From NCBI GenBank assembly GCA_964426415.1, contig CAYRQM010000033.1, positions 1 to 21,227 of the forward strand: a DNA stretch of 21,227 bases. The letters run 5' to 3'. The stretch comes from UBA3792 sp964426415. Its GTDB lineage: Bacteria > Bacillota > Clostridia > Christensenellales > CAG-138. Shown here one piece after another: positions 13,985 through 21,227 of the stretch. Numbering within the stretch: position 1 is the stretch's first letter; every line of letters starts with the position of its first letter. The translations under genes and the position numbers were made by a program. Under the pieces are notes generated by a model that was not told where the DNA came from, searched no databases, and saw only the letters and a program-made list of their open reading frames with translations.

Positions 13985-16549
13985 TTATCTCTTTTTCGCG
14001 TAGGGCGTGTCGGCTAATGGCAGTTTGGTGCGGAAGACGCCGTCGCGGTTAAAGTACGCGTTTTGCACGGCGGGCGCGGTGGGAATGGTGCAGATTTCGC
14101 CAATGCCCTTTGCGCCGCAGGCGAGCCCCGAAAGGGACGCCTTTTCCACCAAGACGCTTTCGACTTCGGGCGTGTTGGTGGATTTGAACAGCCCCAGCGT
14201 GCCAAAGCGCACCATGGGCTTGCCGTTTTGCAGCGGGAAATCCTCGGTCAGCGCGTAGCCAAGCCCCATCACGACACCGCCTTCGATTTGACCTTCGGCG
14301 GCACGCGGATTGACCGCGACGCCCACGTCGTGGATGGCGGTGACCTTTTTGAGCGTGCCGTCGTCGTTGAGCTGCACCACATGGGTGGCGTAGCCGTATG
14401 CGATGTGGGAAACGGGATTGGGCTTGTCGGAGCCCAGCTTGTCGGTGACGCCTGTATACTCGCCCAAGAAGGAGCGCCCTTCCAACGCTTCAAACGAGCC
14501 TGCTTCTTGGTATGCCGCCTGCACAAGCTTGGCGGCGCGTACCGCCGCTTCCCCTGTAAACAGCGTTTGACGGGATGCGGTGGTGTTGCCTGCGTTGGGC
14601 GAATCGGCGGTGTCGGGCGTGCAGTAGACGACCTGCTCGTGGGAGACGCCCAGCGTTTGACAGATCATTTGCGTCTGCACGGTGCCCATGCCCTGCCCGA
14701 TGCACGCGGCTGAAGAATGGACATACAGCTTGCCGCCCAATACTTGGATGCGGCAGCGACCCGTGTCGGGAATGCCGACGCCCAAGCCGCTGTTCTTCAT
14801 GGCGCACGCGATGCCGGCCGTTGGGTCTTTTTCGAGAATCGGGCGTGCCGCGTCCAGCGTTTCGACCAAGGCGGTGGTGTCGTCGGCAATCTGCCCGTTG
14901 GGCAGCACTTGTCCGGGACGAATGGCGTTGCGGTAGCGGATCTCGAATGCCGAAATGCCGACCAGCGCAGCAAGCTGATTGAGGTTGCATTCGGTGGCAA
15001 AACAGCTTTGCGTGACGCCGAACCCGCGGAACGCGCCCGCAGGCGGGTTGTTGGTGTAAATCGCTTTGCCGTCGATGTCTACATCTTGGTAGTTGTACGG
15101 CCCTGCGGCATGGGTGCAGGCGCGCTGCAGCACGGGGCCGCCCAGCGACGCATACGCGCCCGTGTCGGAAATCAGCGTGGCCTTCATGGCGGTAAGGTAC
15201 CCGTTTTCGTCGCAGGCGGTGGTAAATTCCATCTCCATCGCGTGGCGCTTGGGGTGAATGAGCAAGCTCTCTGCGCGGGAGAACGCCACCTTGACGGGGA
15301 CGTTGCAATGCCAAGCCAGCAGCGCGGCATGGTGTTGGACGCTCATGTCCTCCTTGCCGCCAAACCCGCCGCCGACCATCATGGCGGTGACGCGCACCTG
15401 CTCTTGGGACAGCCCCAGCATCTGCGCACATTCCTTGCGCGTTTGATAGATGCCCTGATCGCCCGAATAGATGCGCATCCCGTCGCCCTCACGCATGGCG
15501 ACCGCACATTCGGGCTCTAAGAATGCGTGATCCGTGGCAGGGACGGAATATCGATTGGTGACCGCAAAGCGGCTGTTTTTGATTTTCTCTTCGGCGTTGC
15601 CGCGCACCAGGTGTTCGTGGGACAGCACGTTGGTGCCGTTGGAGGCGTGCACCAAAATCTCGTCGGTCAGCCCTTGCATCATGTCGGTGACGGATGGCAG
15701 CTCTTCGTAGGTGGCTTTGACCAAAGCCGCCGCCGCCCGCGCCTGTTCCTCGGTTTTGGCGGCGACCAACGCGATGGCGTCACCCAAAAAGTGCGTCACG
15801 CCGCCCACCGGAATCATCACGTCGTAATCCTGCTTGAGATGGCCGATCTTTTGCGTGCCCGGAATATCCTTTGCCGTCAGCACCTTCACCACGCCCTCCG
15901 CCGCTTCGGCTTCGGACACGTCCAGCGACAGCAGCCTTGCACGGGGATACGCGCTGCGCGCCGCCGTGCCGTAGAGCATGCCGTCCAAGTAGAGGTCGTT
16001 GGCATACGGCGCGTCGCCCAACGCCTTTTGGGGCGCGTCCACGCGGGCAAGGTTTTCGCCCACCACGCCCGCAAGCGTGCGCTTGGGAACCGTCAGCCCC
16101 TCGCGCAGGATGGACGATGCGAGCAGGATGGCGTCTTCGATTTTTTTGTAGCCGGTGCAGCGGCAGATGTTGTTTTTGATGGCTTCCCGCACCGCCTGCG
16201 GCGTGGGATCGGGATTGGAATCCAAAAGCCCCTTTGCCGAAATGACCATGCCGGGCGTGCAAAAACCGCACTGCACGGCGCCCGCCTCGGTGAACGCGAA
16301 CGCATACACGTCCCGTTCCCGTTGGGTCAGCCCCTCGCAGGTGACGATTTGCTTGCCTTCCATGCGATCGGTGTTTTGGACGCAGCATTTGGTGGGCTTG
16401 CCGTCGATGAGCACCATGCACGTTCCGCAGGCGCCCTCTGCACAGCCGTTTTTCACGCTGGTCAGATGCAGGTCGTCCCGCAGAAAGCGAAGCAGTTTTT
16501 TGTTTTCCGCCACCGTGACGGCACTGCCGTTGACAAAGAATGTGGCCAT
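13985..16549 (-). CDS. xdh: Molybdenum hydroxylase, selenium-dependent xanthine dehydrogenase family
   Basis: An 854-residue fusion of a 2Fe-2S electron-transfer domain with the molybdopterin domains, predicted to hydroxylate xanthine, hypoxanthine or a related purine. The N-terminal clusters are complete: Cys36, Cys41, Cys44 and Cys55/56, then Cys94, Cys97, Cys129 and Cys131. The Mo domain shows VGGGFGGKEDMSVQ, GAFRGFGVTQ, IGQGMGTVQTQM and the catalytic Glu818 in CGAKGIGE. No FAD domain is fused and none is encoded here. Length, architecture and the ssnA-ygfK neighbours match the family predicted to carry a labile selenium ligand on Mo; there is no selenocysteine codon. E. coli XdhD is the related fusion. 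Start at 16549 has AAAGGAGG 5 nt upstream; an earlier in-frame start at 16633 is unsupported. The substrate is not proven. Confidence 0.9.
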   Translation of the reverse strand: MATFFVNGSAVTVAENKKLLRFLRDDLHLTSVKNGCAEGACGTCMVLIDGKPTKCCVQNTDRMEGKQIVTCEGLTQRERDVYAFAFTEAGAVQCGFCTPGMVISAKGLLDSNPDPTPQAVREAIKNNICRCTGYKKIEDAILLASSILREGLTVPKRTLAGVVGENLARVDAPQKALGDAPYANDLYLDGMLYGTAARSAYPRARLLSLDVSEAEAAEGVVKVLTAKDIPGTQKIGHLKQDYDVMIPVGGVTHFLGDAIALVAAKTEEQARAAAALVKATYEELPSVTDMMQGLTDEILVHASNGTNVLSHEHLVRGNAEEKIKNSRFAVTNRYSVPATDHAFLEPECAVAMREGDGMRIYSGDQGIYQTRKECAQMLGLSQEQVRVTAMMVGGGFGGKEDMSVQHHAALLAWHCNVPVKVAFSRAESLLIHPKRHAMEMEFTTACDENGYLTAMKATLISDTGAYASLGGPVLQRACTHAAGPYNYQDVDIDGKAIYTNNPPAGAFRGFGVTQSCFATECNLNQLAALVGISAFEIRYRNAIRPGQVLPNGQIADDTTALVETLDAARPILEKDPTAGIACAMKNSGLGVGIPDTGRCRIQVLGGKLYVHSSAACIGQGMGTVQTQMICQTLGVSHEQVVYCTPDTADSPNAGNTTASRQTLFTGEAAVRAAKLVQAAYQEAGSFEALEGRSFLGEYTGVTDKLGSDKPNPVSHIAYGYATHVVQLNDDGTLKKVTAIHDVGVAVNPRAAEGQIEGGVVMGLGYALTEDFPLQNGKPMVRFGTLGLFKSTNTPEVESVLVEKASLSGLACGAKGIGEICTIPTAPAVQNAYFNRDGVFRTKLPLADTPYAKKR

Positions 16550-16559
16550 GGTTCCTCCT

Positions 16560-19538
16560 TTAGCCAATGAGATAGGAATACTTTTGCAGGACGGTTTCGA
16601 TGAACCGCTTGACGTCGGCGTCCAGCGCGTCATGATCCAAATCGACCACGCGGACTTCGTCCAGCCGCACCTTTACACGGCGGCCGCCCAGCGGCAAAAA
16701 GCCCTTGTTTTCGGAACCGTCGAACTCGGCTTCGGTGGAGAACAGCGTCCACTTTTCTTTGTAGGGACGGCTGTCGTAGGGGCAGAACACGAGACAGTTG
16801 CCGCACTCGTTGCACATCCGATCCACATGGAGGATTTGGGGATGGCACATGCCTTCCACCGCGATGGCGACGTTGGCGAGATTCGGACAGACCTGCACGC
16901 AGCATTCGCAGATGGTGCCGCAATGGAGGCAGCGATCCCGTTCCTGCTCGGCGCAGGCGTAGTCCTTGAGGACGCCCTGCTTGTCGTAGCACGCTTGTTC
17001 GGTGGTATCGCCGCAGGCGCAGATGGAATAGGCATACGCGCCCACGATGGCGTCCGCCGCTTTTCGTGCGTCCGCAATGCCATCCACCACCGTCGCGGGG
17101 CCGCGGTTGCAGTCGCCGATGACGTAGACGTTCTTGCGCGAGGTCATGAGCTTGTCGTCCACCACGACCTTGCCGCGCTCGGTCAGCGCGACGCCGTTAT
17201 CGGTGAACAGCGCGCCGTCGATCTTTTCGCCCACGGCGGCAATCAGCGTCGTGCAGGGAATCTCGACGGTTTCACCCGTTTCCACGGGCGAACGACGCCC
17301 GCTTGCATCGGGTGCGCCCAGCGCCATCACGTTGCACAGCAGCTTGTCGTTGCGATATGCCACGGGTGCGAGTAGCTCCATAAACTGGACGCCGTCTTCC
17401 TTGGCAAGCTGTAATTCTTCCTCGTCGGCGGGCATGTACCGCGCCGTTCTTCTATACACCAGACGGACTTGCTTGACGCCCACCGTGCGCTTTGCCACAC
17501 GCGCTGCGTCCATGGCGGTGTTGCCGCCGCCGATGACCACCACGTCCGTGCCCAAGGACGGGAGCGTGCCCGCCTTGCTTTGCTCCAAGAAGCGAATGAC
17601 GTTTTGCGCTTCGCCTTCCGCAAGGCGCATCTTGCCCGCCGCCCACGCGCCCACGGCGTAGATGATTTCGGTATAGCCTGCCGCGAACAACGCGTCCGCG
17701 TCGGGCGCCGTCGTGTTCAGCCGTACCTCGACGCCCATCTTTTCCATCAGAGCGGCGTCCTTACGGATGCAGCAGTCGCTGATGCGGAAGGACGGAATGA
17801 CCCAGCGCACCACGCCGCCCAGCTCGGCACGCTTTTCGAACAGGGTGACGGCAGCGCCGCCGCGTGCCAAGAAGGTTGCCGCCGCCATGCCCGCGGGGCC
17901 GCCGCCGATGACCGCAACCTTGTGCTCGCCCGTCTTTTCGGGCGTTTTGAGCTGCTCCATCAGCGCGTCAAAGCCGTTGTACGCCGCCGTCAGCTTGGCG
18001 CGGCGAATGTGAATGGCGTCTTCATAGAAGCTGCGGGTGCATTTGTCGGTGCAGTGATGCGGGCAAATGGTGCCCGTGGTGAAGGGCAGCGGGTTCTTTT
18101 CGGTGATGAGCTGCAGCGCTTCGAAATAGAGTCCCTTGCCCACCATCTCGACGTATTGGGGGATGTCCTGCCCGATGGGGCAGCCGTTGGTGCAGGGCGA
18201 AACGAAGCAGTCCAAAAGCGGAACCTTGCGGTCGAGCTTGCGCTTGGGCTGGGGCTTGATGGGCTTGGTGTTGCGCGCCGAAACCCGCGCCTGCTTGGAC
18301 AGCAGCGCCACCTTGCCCACCTGCACGCAGGTGAACGGTTCGTAGGGCAGCGCGTTGATCTGATCGCCAAGCTGCTTCAGCCGCTGATAGCCGCCCGGCT
18401 TGAGGATGGTTGTCGCCAGCGTGATGGGCCAAATGCCCGCGGAGAACAGGTCGTTGATGTTGAACGCATCGATGCCGCCCGAAAACGACAGCCGCAGCTT
18501 GCCGTCAAATTCTTCGCTCATGCGCTTCGCCATTTCGATGGTCAGCGGATACAGGCTGCGTCCCGACATGTACATTTCGCTGCTGGGCAGCTCGCCCTCC
18601 AAAACGTCCACGGGGAACGTGTTGGACAGCTTCAGCCCAAACTGCACTTGATTCTTTGCCGCCAACGCCAACAGGCGGCGGAACATGGGCACGGCGTCGG
18701 AATATTGCAGGTCTTCGTTGAAGTGATGCTCGTCAAACGCGACGTAGTCGAAGCCCAGCTCGTCCAACGTCTTGCGGGCGTAGGCATAGCCCAAGATGGT
18801 GGGGTTGCACTTGACGAAGGTGTTGAGGTGCTTTTTGTCGATGAGGTACGATGCGATGCGCTCGATTTCACGCGGCGGACAGCCGTGCAGCGTGGACAGC
18901 GTGATGGAGGTGCAAACGTGCGGATTGATGGAAGCAAGGTACGCCTCGTCCACGTTGGGCAACAGGGCAAAGTGCGCCCGCGTCCACTTGAGACATTCCG
19001 CCCACTGTGCGGTTTGGGCGGCGTCCTTCAGCCCCTCGATGAACGTGTCGATCTTGGGGGAGCAGATGCCGTCAAAATCGTAGCCCACGCTCATGTTGAA
19101 GATGAAGCCGTTCGGGTCGCCCCAGCCGTATGCACGGGTGAACAGCTTGAGCATGAACCACGCCTTGATGTATTCGTCCATCGCTTCGGGCACGGTCAGC
19201 TCGGTAGACCATTCGCAGTTGTAACATTCGTCCTTTGCCACGATGCAGGGCTTGCCGATGCACTTGGCAAGGTCGTCGCCGTCCATGATTTGGACGGTTT
19301 TCAGCTCGAAGAAGCGGCTGCCCGCATAGTAGGCTGCCAAGATGTTTTGCGTGAGCTGGGTGTTGGGGCCCGCGGCGGGGCCGAACGGCGTTTCCAAGTG
19401 TTCGCCAAACAGCTCTAATTGCTTGCCCGCAGTGGGGACAAAGGGACGGCGCACGCCAAAGACGCTGCCGTTCGGGTACTCGGAAAGCACCCATTGCATC
19501 AGCTCCGAAAACGGGATGGGGGTCATTCTGTCAGACAT
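16560..19538 (-). CDS. ygfK: YgfK family flavin/Fe-S oxidoreductase (annotated as putative selenate reductase subunit)
   Basis: A 992-residue multidomain protein. The N-terminal TIM-barrel-like part (about 1-420) resembles the FMN domain of dihydropyrimidine dehydrogenase/PreA: TPFGPAAGPNTQLTQN, TLHGCPPREIERIA and FVKCNPTILG occupy the positions of DPD's CPHG loop and KLTPN motif. Next is a GltD-like module with cysteine-rich CFVSPCTNGCPIG (about 446-458) and CPHHCTDKCTR (about 494), an FAD fold at IGGGPAGMAAA (about 543) and an NAD(P) fold at IGGGNTAMDAAR (about 669). C-terminal cysteine clusters CLHCGTICECCVQVCP (about 869) and CNECGNCLVFCPY (about 912) suggest [4Fe-4S] centres. The true reaction is unsettled; electron transfer with the downstream hydroxylase or reduction of a purine/pyrimidine ring are both plausible. 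ATG at 19538 follows AAAGGAGG. Confidence 0.93.
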   Translation of the reverse strand: MSDRMTPIPFSELMQWVLSEYPNGSVFGVRRPFVPTAGKQLELFGEHLETPFGPAAGPNTQLTQNILAAYYAGSRFFELKTVQIMDGDDLAKCIGKPCIVAKDECYNCEWSTELTVPEAMDEYIKAWFMLKLFTRAYGWGDPNGFIFNMSVGYDFDGICSPKIDTFIEGLKDAAQTAQWAECLKWTRAHFALLPNVDEAYLASINPHVCTSITLSTLHGCPPREIERIASYLIDKKHLNTFVKCNPTILGYAYARKTLDELGFDYVAFDEHHFNEDLQYSDAVPMFRRLLALAAKNQVQFGLKLSNTFPVDVLEGELPSSEMYMSGRSLYPLTIEMAKRMSEEFDGKLRLSFSGGIDAFNINDLFSAGIWPITLATTILKPGGYQRLKQLGDQINALPYEPFTCVQVGKVALLSKQARVSARNTKPIKPQPKRKLDRKVPLLDCFVSPCTNGCPIGQDIPQYVEMVGKGLYFEALQLITEKNPLPFTTGTICPHHCTDKCTRSFYEDAIHIRRAKLTAAYNGFDALMEQLKTPEKTGEHKVAVIGGGPAGMAAATFLARGGAAVTLFEKRAELGGVVRWVIPSFRISDCCIRKDAALMEKMGVEVRLNTTAPDADALFAAGYTEIIYAVGAWAAGKMRLAEGEAQNVIRFLEQSKAGTLPSLGTDVVVIGGGNTAMDAARVAKRTVGVKQVRLVYRRTARYMPADEEELQLAKEDGVQFMELLAPVAYRNDKLLCNVMALGAPDASGRRSPVETGETVEIPCTTLIAAVGEKIDGALFTDNGVALTERGKVVVDDKLMTSRKNVYVIGDCNRGPATVVDGIADARKAADAIVGAYAYSICACGDTTEQACYDKQGVLKDYACAEQERDRCLHCGTICECCVQVCPNLANVAIAVEGMCHPQILHVDRMCNECGNCLVFCPYDSRPYKEKWTLFSTEAEFDGSENKGFLPLGGRRVKVRLDEVRVVDLDHDALDADVKRFIETVLQKYSYLIG

Positions 19539-19551
19539 GTGCGTTCCTCCT

Positions 19552-20880
19552 TTATGCGTTGACGGCGTTCCAGAGCTTGGCGGCGCTTTCGCGGCACTTT
19601 GCCATCAGCTCGGCTTCGTCGATTCCGGTCAGTTTGCGATCCTGCATCAGCACCTTGCCGTTGCAGACGGTGGTGACGACGCTCTTGCCCTGCATCCCAA
19701 ACAGGATGTGGCTGTTGGCGTTGCCGCCGTTCATCGGGGTCAGCGGGTCGTAATCGGTGACAATCACGTCGGCGTATGCGCCAGCCTTCAGCACGCCCAG
19801 CGGCGCACGGAAATACCGCGCACAGATGGCAGGGTTGCCGTGAAAGAGCATATCGGGAATTTCGCCCCATGCCACGGTGGGATCGCACAGGTGATCCTTG
19901 TGAATGATGTTGCCCACTTTATAGCTTTCCAACATATCGTTGGTGTATCCGTCGGTGCCAAGCCCCAAAAGCAGACCTTGCTTTTTCATTTGGATGACGG
20001 GGCCGCAGCCCACCGCGTTGCCCATGTTGGATTCGGGGTTGTGTACGACGGCGGTGTCGGTGGCTTTTAGCAGCTCCATCTCGGACTTGTTGATATGGAC
20101 GCAATGGATGGCAAGGGTCTTGTCGCCCAGCACGCCCGCGTCGTAGAACCGTTCGATGATGCGCTTGCCGTATTTGTTCAGCGAATCTTGGAGGTCGGAA
20201 GGCCCTTCGGCACAATGCACATGGAAGCCCGCTTCCTTGCCGCCGTGGGCAAGACAGTCTTCCAAGGTTTTGTCGGACAGGGTGAACGCGGCGTGCAGCC
20301 CCATCATGCCCTTGACCATGTCGGAATCGTCCTTGGCGGCGCGGCGAATGAAGCGCTCGTTTTCAAGAATGGACTGCATCCGTTTTTCTTCGCCGTCGCG
20401 GTCGGAAACCTCGTAGCACAGGGAGGTGCGCACGCCAAGCGTCGTGGCGGCTTCTGCCAGCATGTCCAAGGAATCGGGGATTTCAAAGTAGCTCGCGTGG
20501 TGGTCGAACACGGTGGTGACGCCGTTTTTGATGCAGTCTGCATAGACCGCATAGGCGGACAGCCGATCGTTTTCCAAGGTGAGGCAGCGGTCGATCTTCC
20601 ACCATTGCCCCTCCAAGATGTCGGAGAAGTTTTTGGGGTTGTATCCGCGAATGGACAAGCCGCGGGCGAAAGCGCTGTAAATGTGGTTGTGCATGTTGAT
20701 GAAGCCCGGCATGATCACGCCGCCATGGGCGTCGATGCGGTCTGCTTCGGGATATTTTGCGCACATGGCGTCGTATGCACCGACCTCTTTGATGTACCGT
20801 CCGTCGATTACGACCGCGCCATTCTCGAAGAATTCCGACCCGTTGCGGGTCAACAGCCTGCCATTGCCAATCAAATACAT
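19552..20880 (-). CDS. ssnA: SsnA family putative aminohydrolase
   Basis: A 442-residue amidohydrolase-superfamily enzyme, related to TRZ/ATZ-type deaminases and chlorohydrolases. Metal ligands are visible in order: HNH (His64, His66), the His of GFHVHCAEG, the His of LAIHCVH, and the Asp of LGLGTDGYTND. The N-terminus MYLIGNGRLLTRNGSEFF and the C-terminal GAYADVIVTDYDPLTP are typical of the family's beta-sandwich. The substrate is unknown; hydrolytic deamination or ring opening in purine breakdown is consistent with the operon. Start is ambiguous: AAGGAG is 9 nt before ATG 20880 and 3 nt before ATG 20886, so 20880 is preferred (two residues shorter). It is the promoter-proximal gene, with 13 nt to ygfK. 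Confidence 0.92.
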   Translation of the reverse strand: MYLIGNGRLLTRNGSEFFENGAVVIDGRYIKEVGAYDAMCAKYPEADRIDAHGGVIMPGFINMHNHIYSAFARGLSIRGYNPKNFSDILEGQWWKIDRCLTLENDRLSAYAVYADCIKNGVTTVFDHHASYFEIPDSLDMLAEAATTLGVRTSLCYEVSDRDGEEKRMQSILENERFIRRAAKDDSDMVKGMMGLHAAFTLSDKTLEDCLAHGGKEAGFHVHCAEGPSDLQDSLNKYGKRIIERFYDAGVLGDKTLAIHCVHINKSEMELLKATDTAVVHNPESNMGNAVGCGPVIQMKKQGLLLGLGTDGYTNDMLESYKVGNIIHKDHLCDPTVAWGEIPDMLFHGNPAICARYFRAPLGVLKAGAYADVIVTDYDPLTPMNGGNANSHILFGMQGKSVVTTVCNGKVLMQDRKLTGIDEAELMAKCRESAAKLWNAVNA

Positions 20881-20913
20881 AGCCATACACTCCTTATTGT
20901 AATTTATGCAACT

Positions 20914-20942
20914 ATTATACCTGTTCCCCGTCATAATTGCAA
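20914..20942 (-). promoter_or_regulatory. Promoter for ssnA-ygfK-xdh
   Basis: Minus strand TTGCAA (20942-20937), a 17-nt spacer and a perfect TATAAT (20919-20914). The start is predicted near 20907, with a leader of about 27 nt. AGTTGCAT just downstream of the -10 and GGTTGCAATT at the -35 share TTGCA 30 nt apart. Short arms CCAAT/ATTGG (20946-20971) lie just upstream. Either might be a regulator site, but the evidence is thin. Confidence 0.8.
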
Positions 20943-21024
20943 CCGCCAATGGAAATATACGATAAAATTGGGGAGCGAAACTGCCCGTGGCCGTGGCTTG
21001 GGGGGGCAGGAGCGGGAACGAACC

Positions 21025-21227
21025 GGATTCTTCGGCTCGTCGGCGCGGACTTCGCTTTACTTACGGCACTTTCTGCGGAAAGCGCCGTTCGCTGCTCCGT
21101 CGCGCCTCCTCTCCGCAAAAGGCCACGCTCGCTTCGGCTTCGCCTACGCATCGCTGCCAACCTTTTGCGGGGAACCCCGCGTACACGTTTTTCGGGAAAG
21201 TAACGTCAAAAACGCTCCGCTGTCATC
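21025..21227 (-). repeat. Composite dispersed repeat, copy 2, inverted and cut by window end
   Basis: Reverse complement of copy 1. The core 21190-21106 aligns to 13741-13826 with about seven substitutions and one indel. The CCGCAAAAGG and CCTTTTGCGG pairing arms are conserved. The flank toward 21227 (minus strand GATGACAG, then a T-rich spacer) aligns to the GAATGACAG that closes the palindromic unit of copy 1. The palindromic unit therefore probably continues beyond the window. The other flank (GACGAGCCGAAGAATCC on the minus strand) is diverged from copy 1. The rest of the 20943-21024 interval holds nothing I can assign. Confidence 0.85.

Noticed and set aside
13985..16549. Selenocysteine codon in the putative selenium-dependent hydroxylase
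   Set aside because: The frame has no internal TGA; selenium in this family is expected as a labile ligand on molybdenum, not as selenocysteine.
17469..19418. 649-codon plus-strand frame opposite ygfK
   Set aside because: Long but composition is typical of an antisense shadow, and ygfK is unmistakable on the minus strand.
20946..20971. 26-bp dyad CCAAT...ATTGG upstream of the ssnA promoter
   Set aside because: Only the 5-bp outer arms match well; about half of the inner positions do not pair, so it is not called as an operator.
21001..21030. tRNA T-arm-like GGTTCGTTCCC on the minus strand
   Set aside because: Only three stem pairs form, the loop lacks the conserved A58, and no acceptor, D or anticodon arm can be built around it. 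Probably part of the repeat.

Overview
The window is a GC-rich bacterial segment in which 11 of 13 genes lie on the minus strand. It most likely comes from Bacillota, class Clostridia. The reasons are strong AGGAGG-type ribosome binding sites, a SerRS with the TSEHSMIG / FRKEVGAHG motifs, an RqcP-type S4 protein, and an ssnA-ygfK-xdh operon of the kind found in anaerobic purine-using gut bacteria. The genus cannot be named from sequence alone. No rRNA, complete tRNA, CRISPR array, insertion-sequence transposase or phage gene is visible.

Layout from left to right. (1) 1-2563: argS then serS (minus), with serS cut by the window edge and an extended -10 promoter upstream of argS. (2) 2601-3424: a divergent GNAT acetyltransferase whose promoter appears to start transcription at the ATG, a leaderless mRNA candidate. 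(3) 3437-9280: a tightly overlapping operon, uppP-rqcP-ispDF-uvrA-ydcF (read on the minus strand), with one clear sigma-A promoter. It mixes isoprenoid synthesis (IspDF), undecaprenyl phosphate recycling (UppP), ribosome quality control (RqcP), excision repair (UvrA) and a DUF218 membrane protein. (4) 9282-10417: a plus-strand gene of unknown function whose leader carries a 33-bp tandem duplication that doubles the Shine-Dalgarno region. (5) 10408-13578: a GNAT-mnmG-rsmG operon (minus) with a palindrome inside its promoter spacer and a UUCG-loop terminator. (6) 13633-13945: a composite dispersed repeat. (7) 13953-20942: a self-contained operon ssnA-ygfK-xdh (minus), with a perfect -10 promoter and an intrinsic terminator. 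(8) 21025-21227: a second, inverted copy of the composite repeat, cut by the window end.

The most distinctive region is the ssnA-ygfK-xdh operon. These three families mark the selenium-dependent molybdenum hydroxylase / anaerobic purine catabolism system. SsnA is an amidohydrolase, YgfK a multidomain flavin/Fe-S oxidoreductase, and Xdh a fused 2Fe-2S plus molybdopterin hydroxylase. The operon is bracketed by inverted copies of one non-coding repeat about 7.3 kb apart, which suggests possible inversion or joint mobility. Other points for follow-up are an ArgRS whose HIGH signature reads G-F-H-H, the leaderless GNAT gene, the duplicated ribosome binding site, and two promoter palindromes that could be operators.
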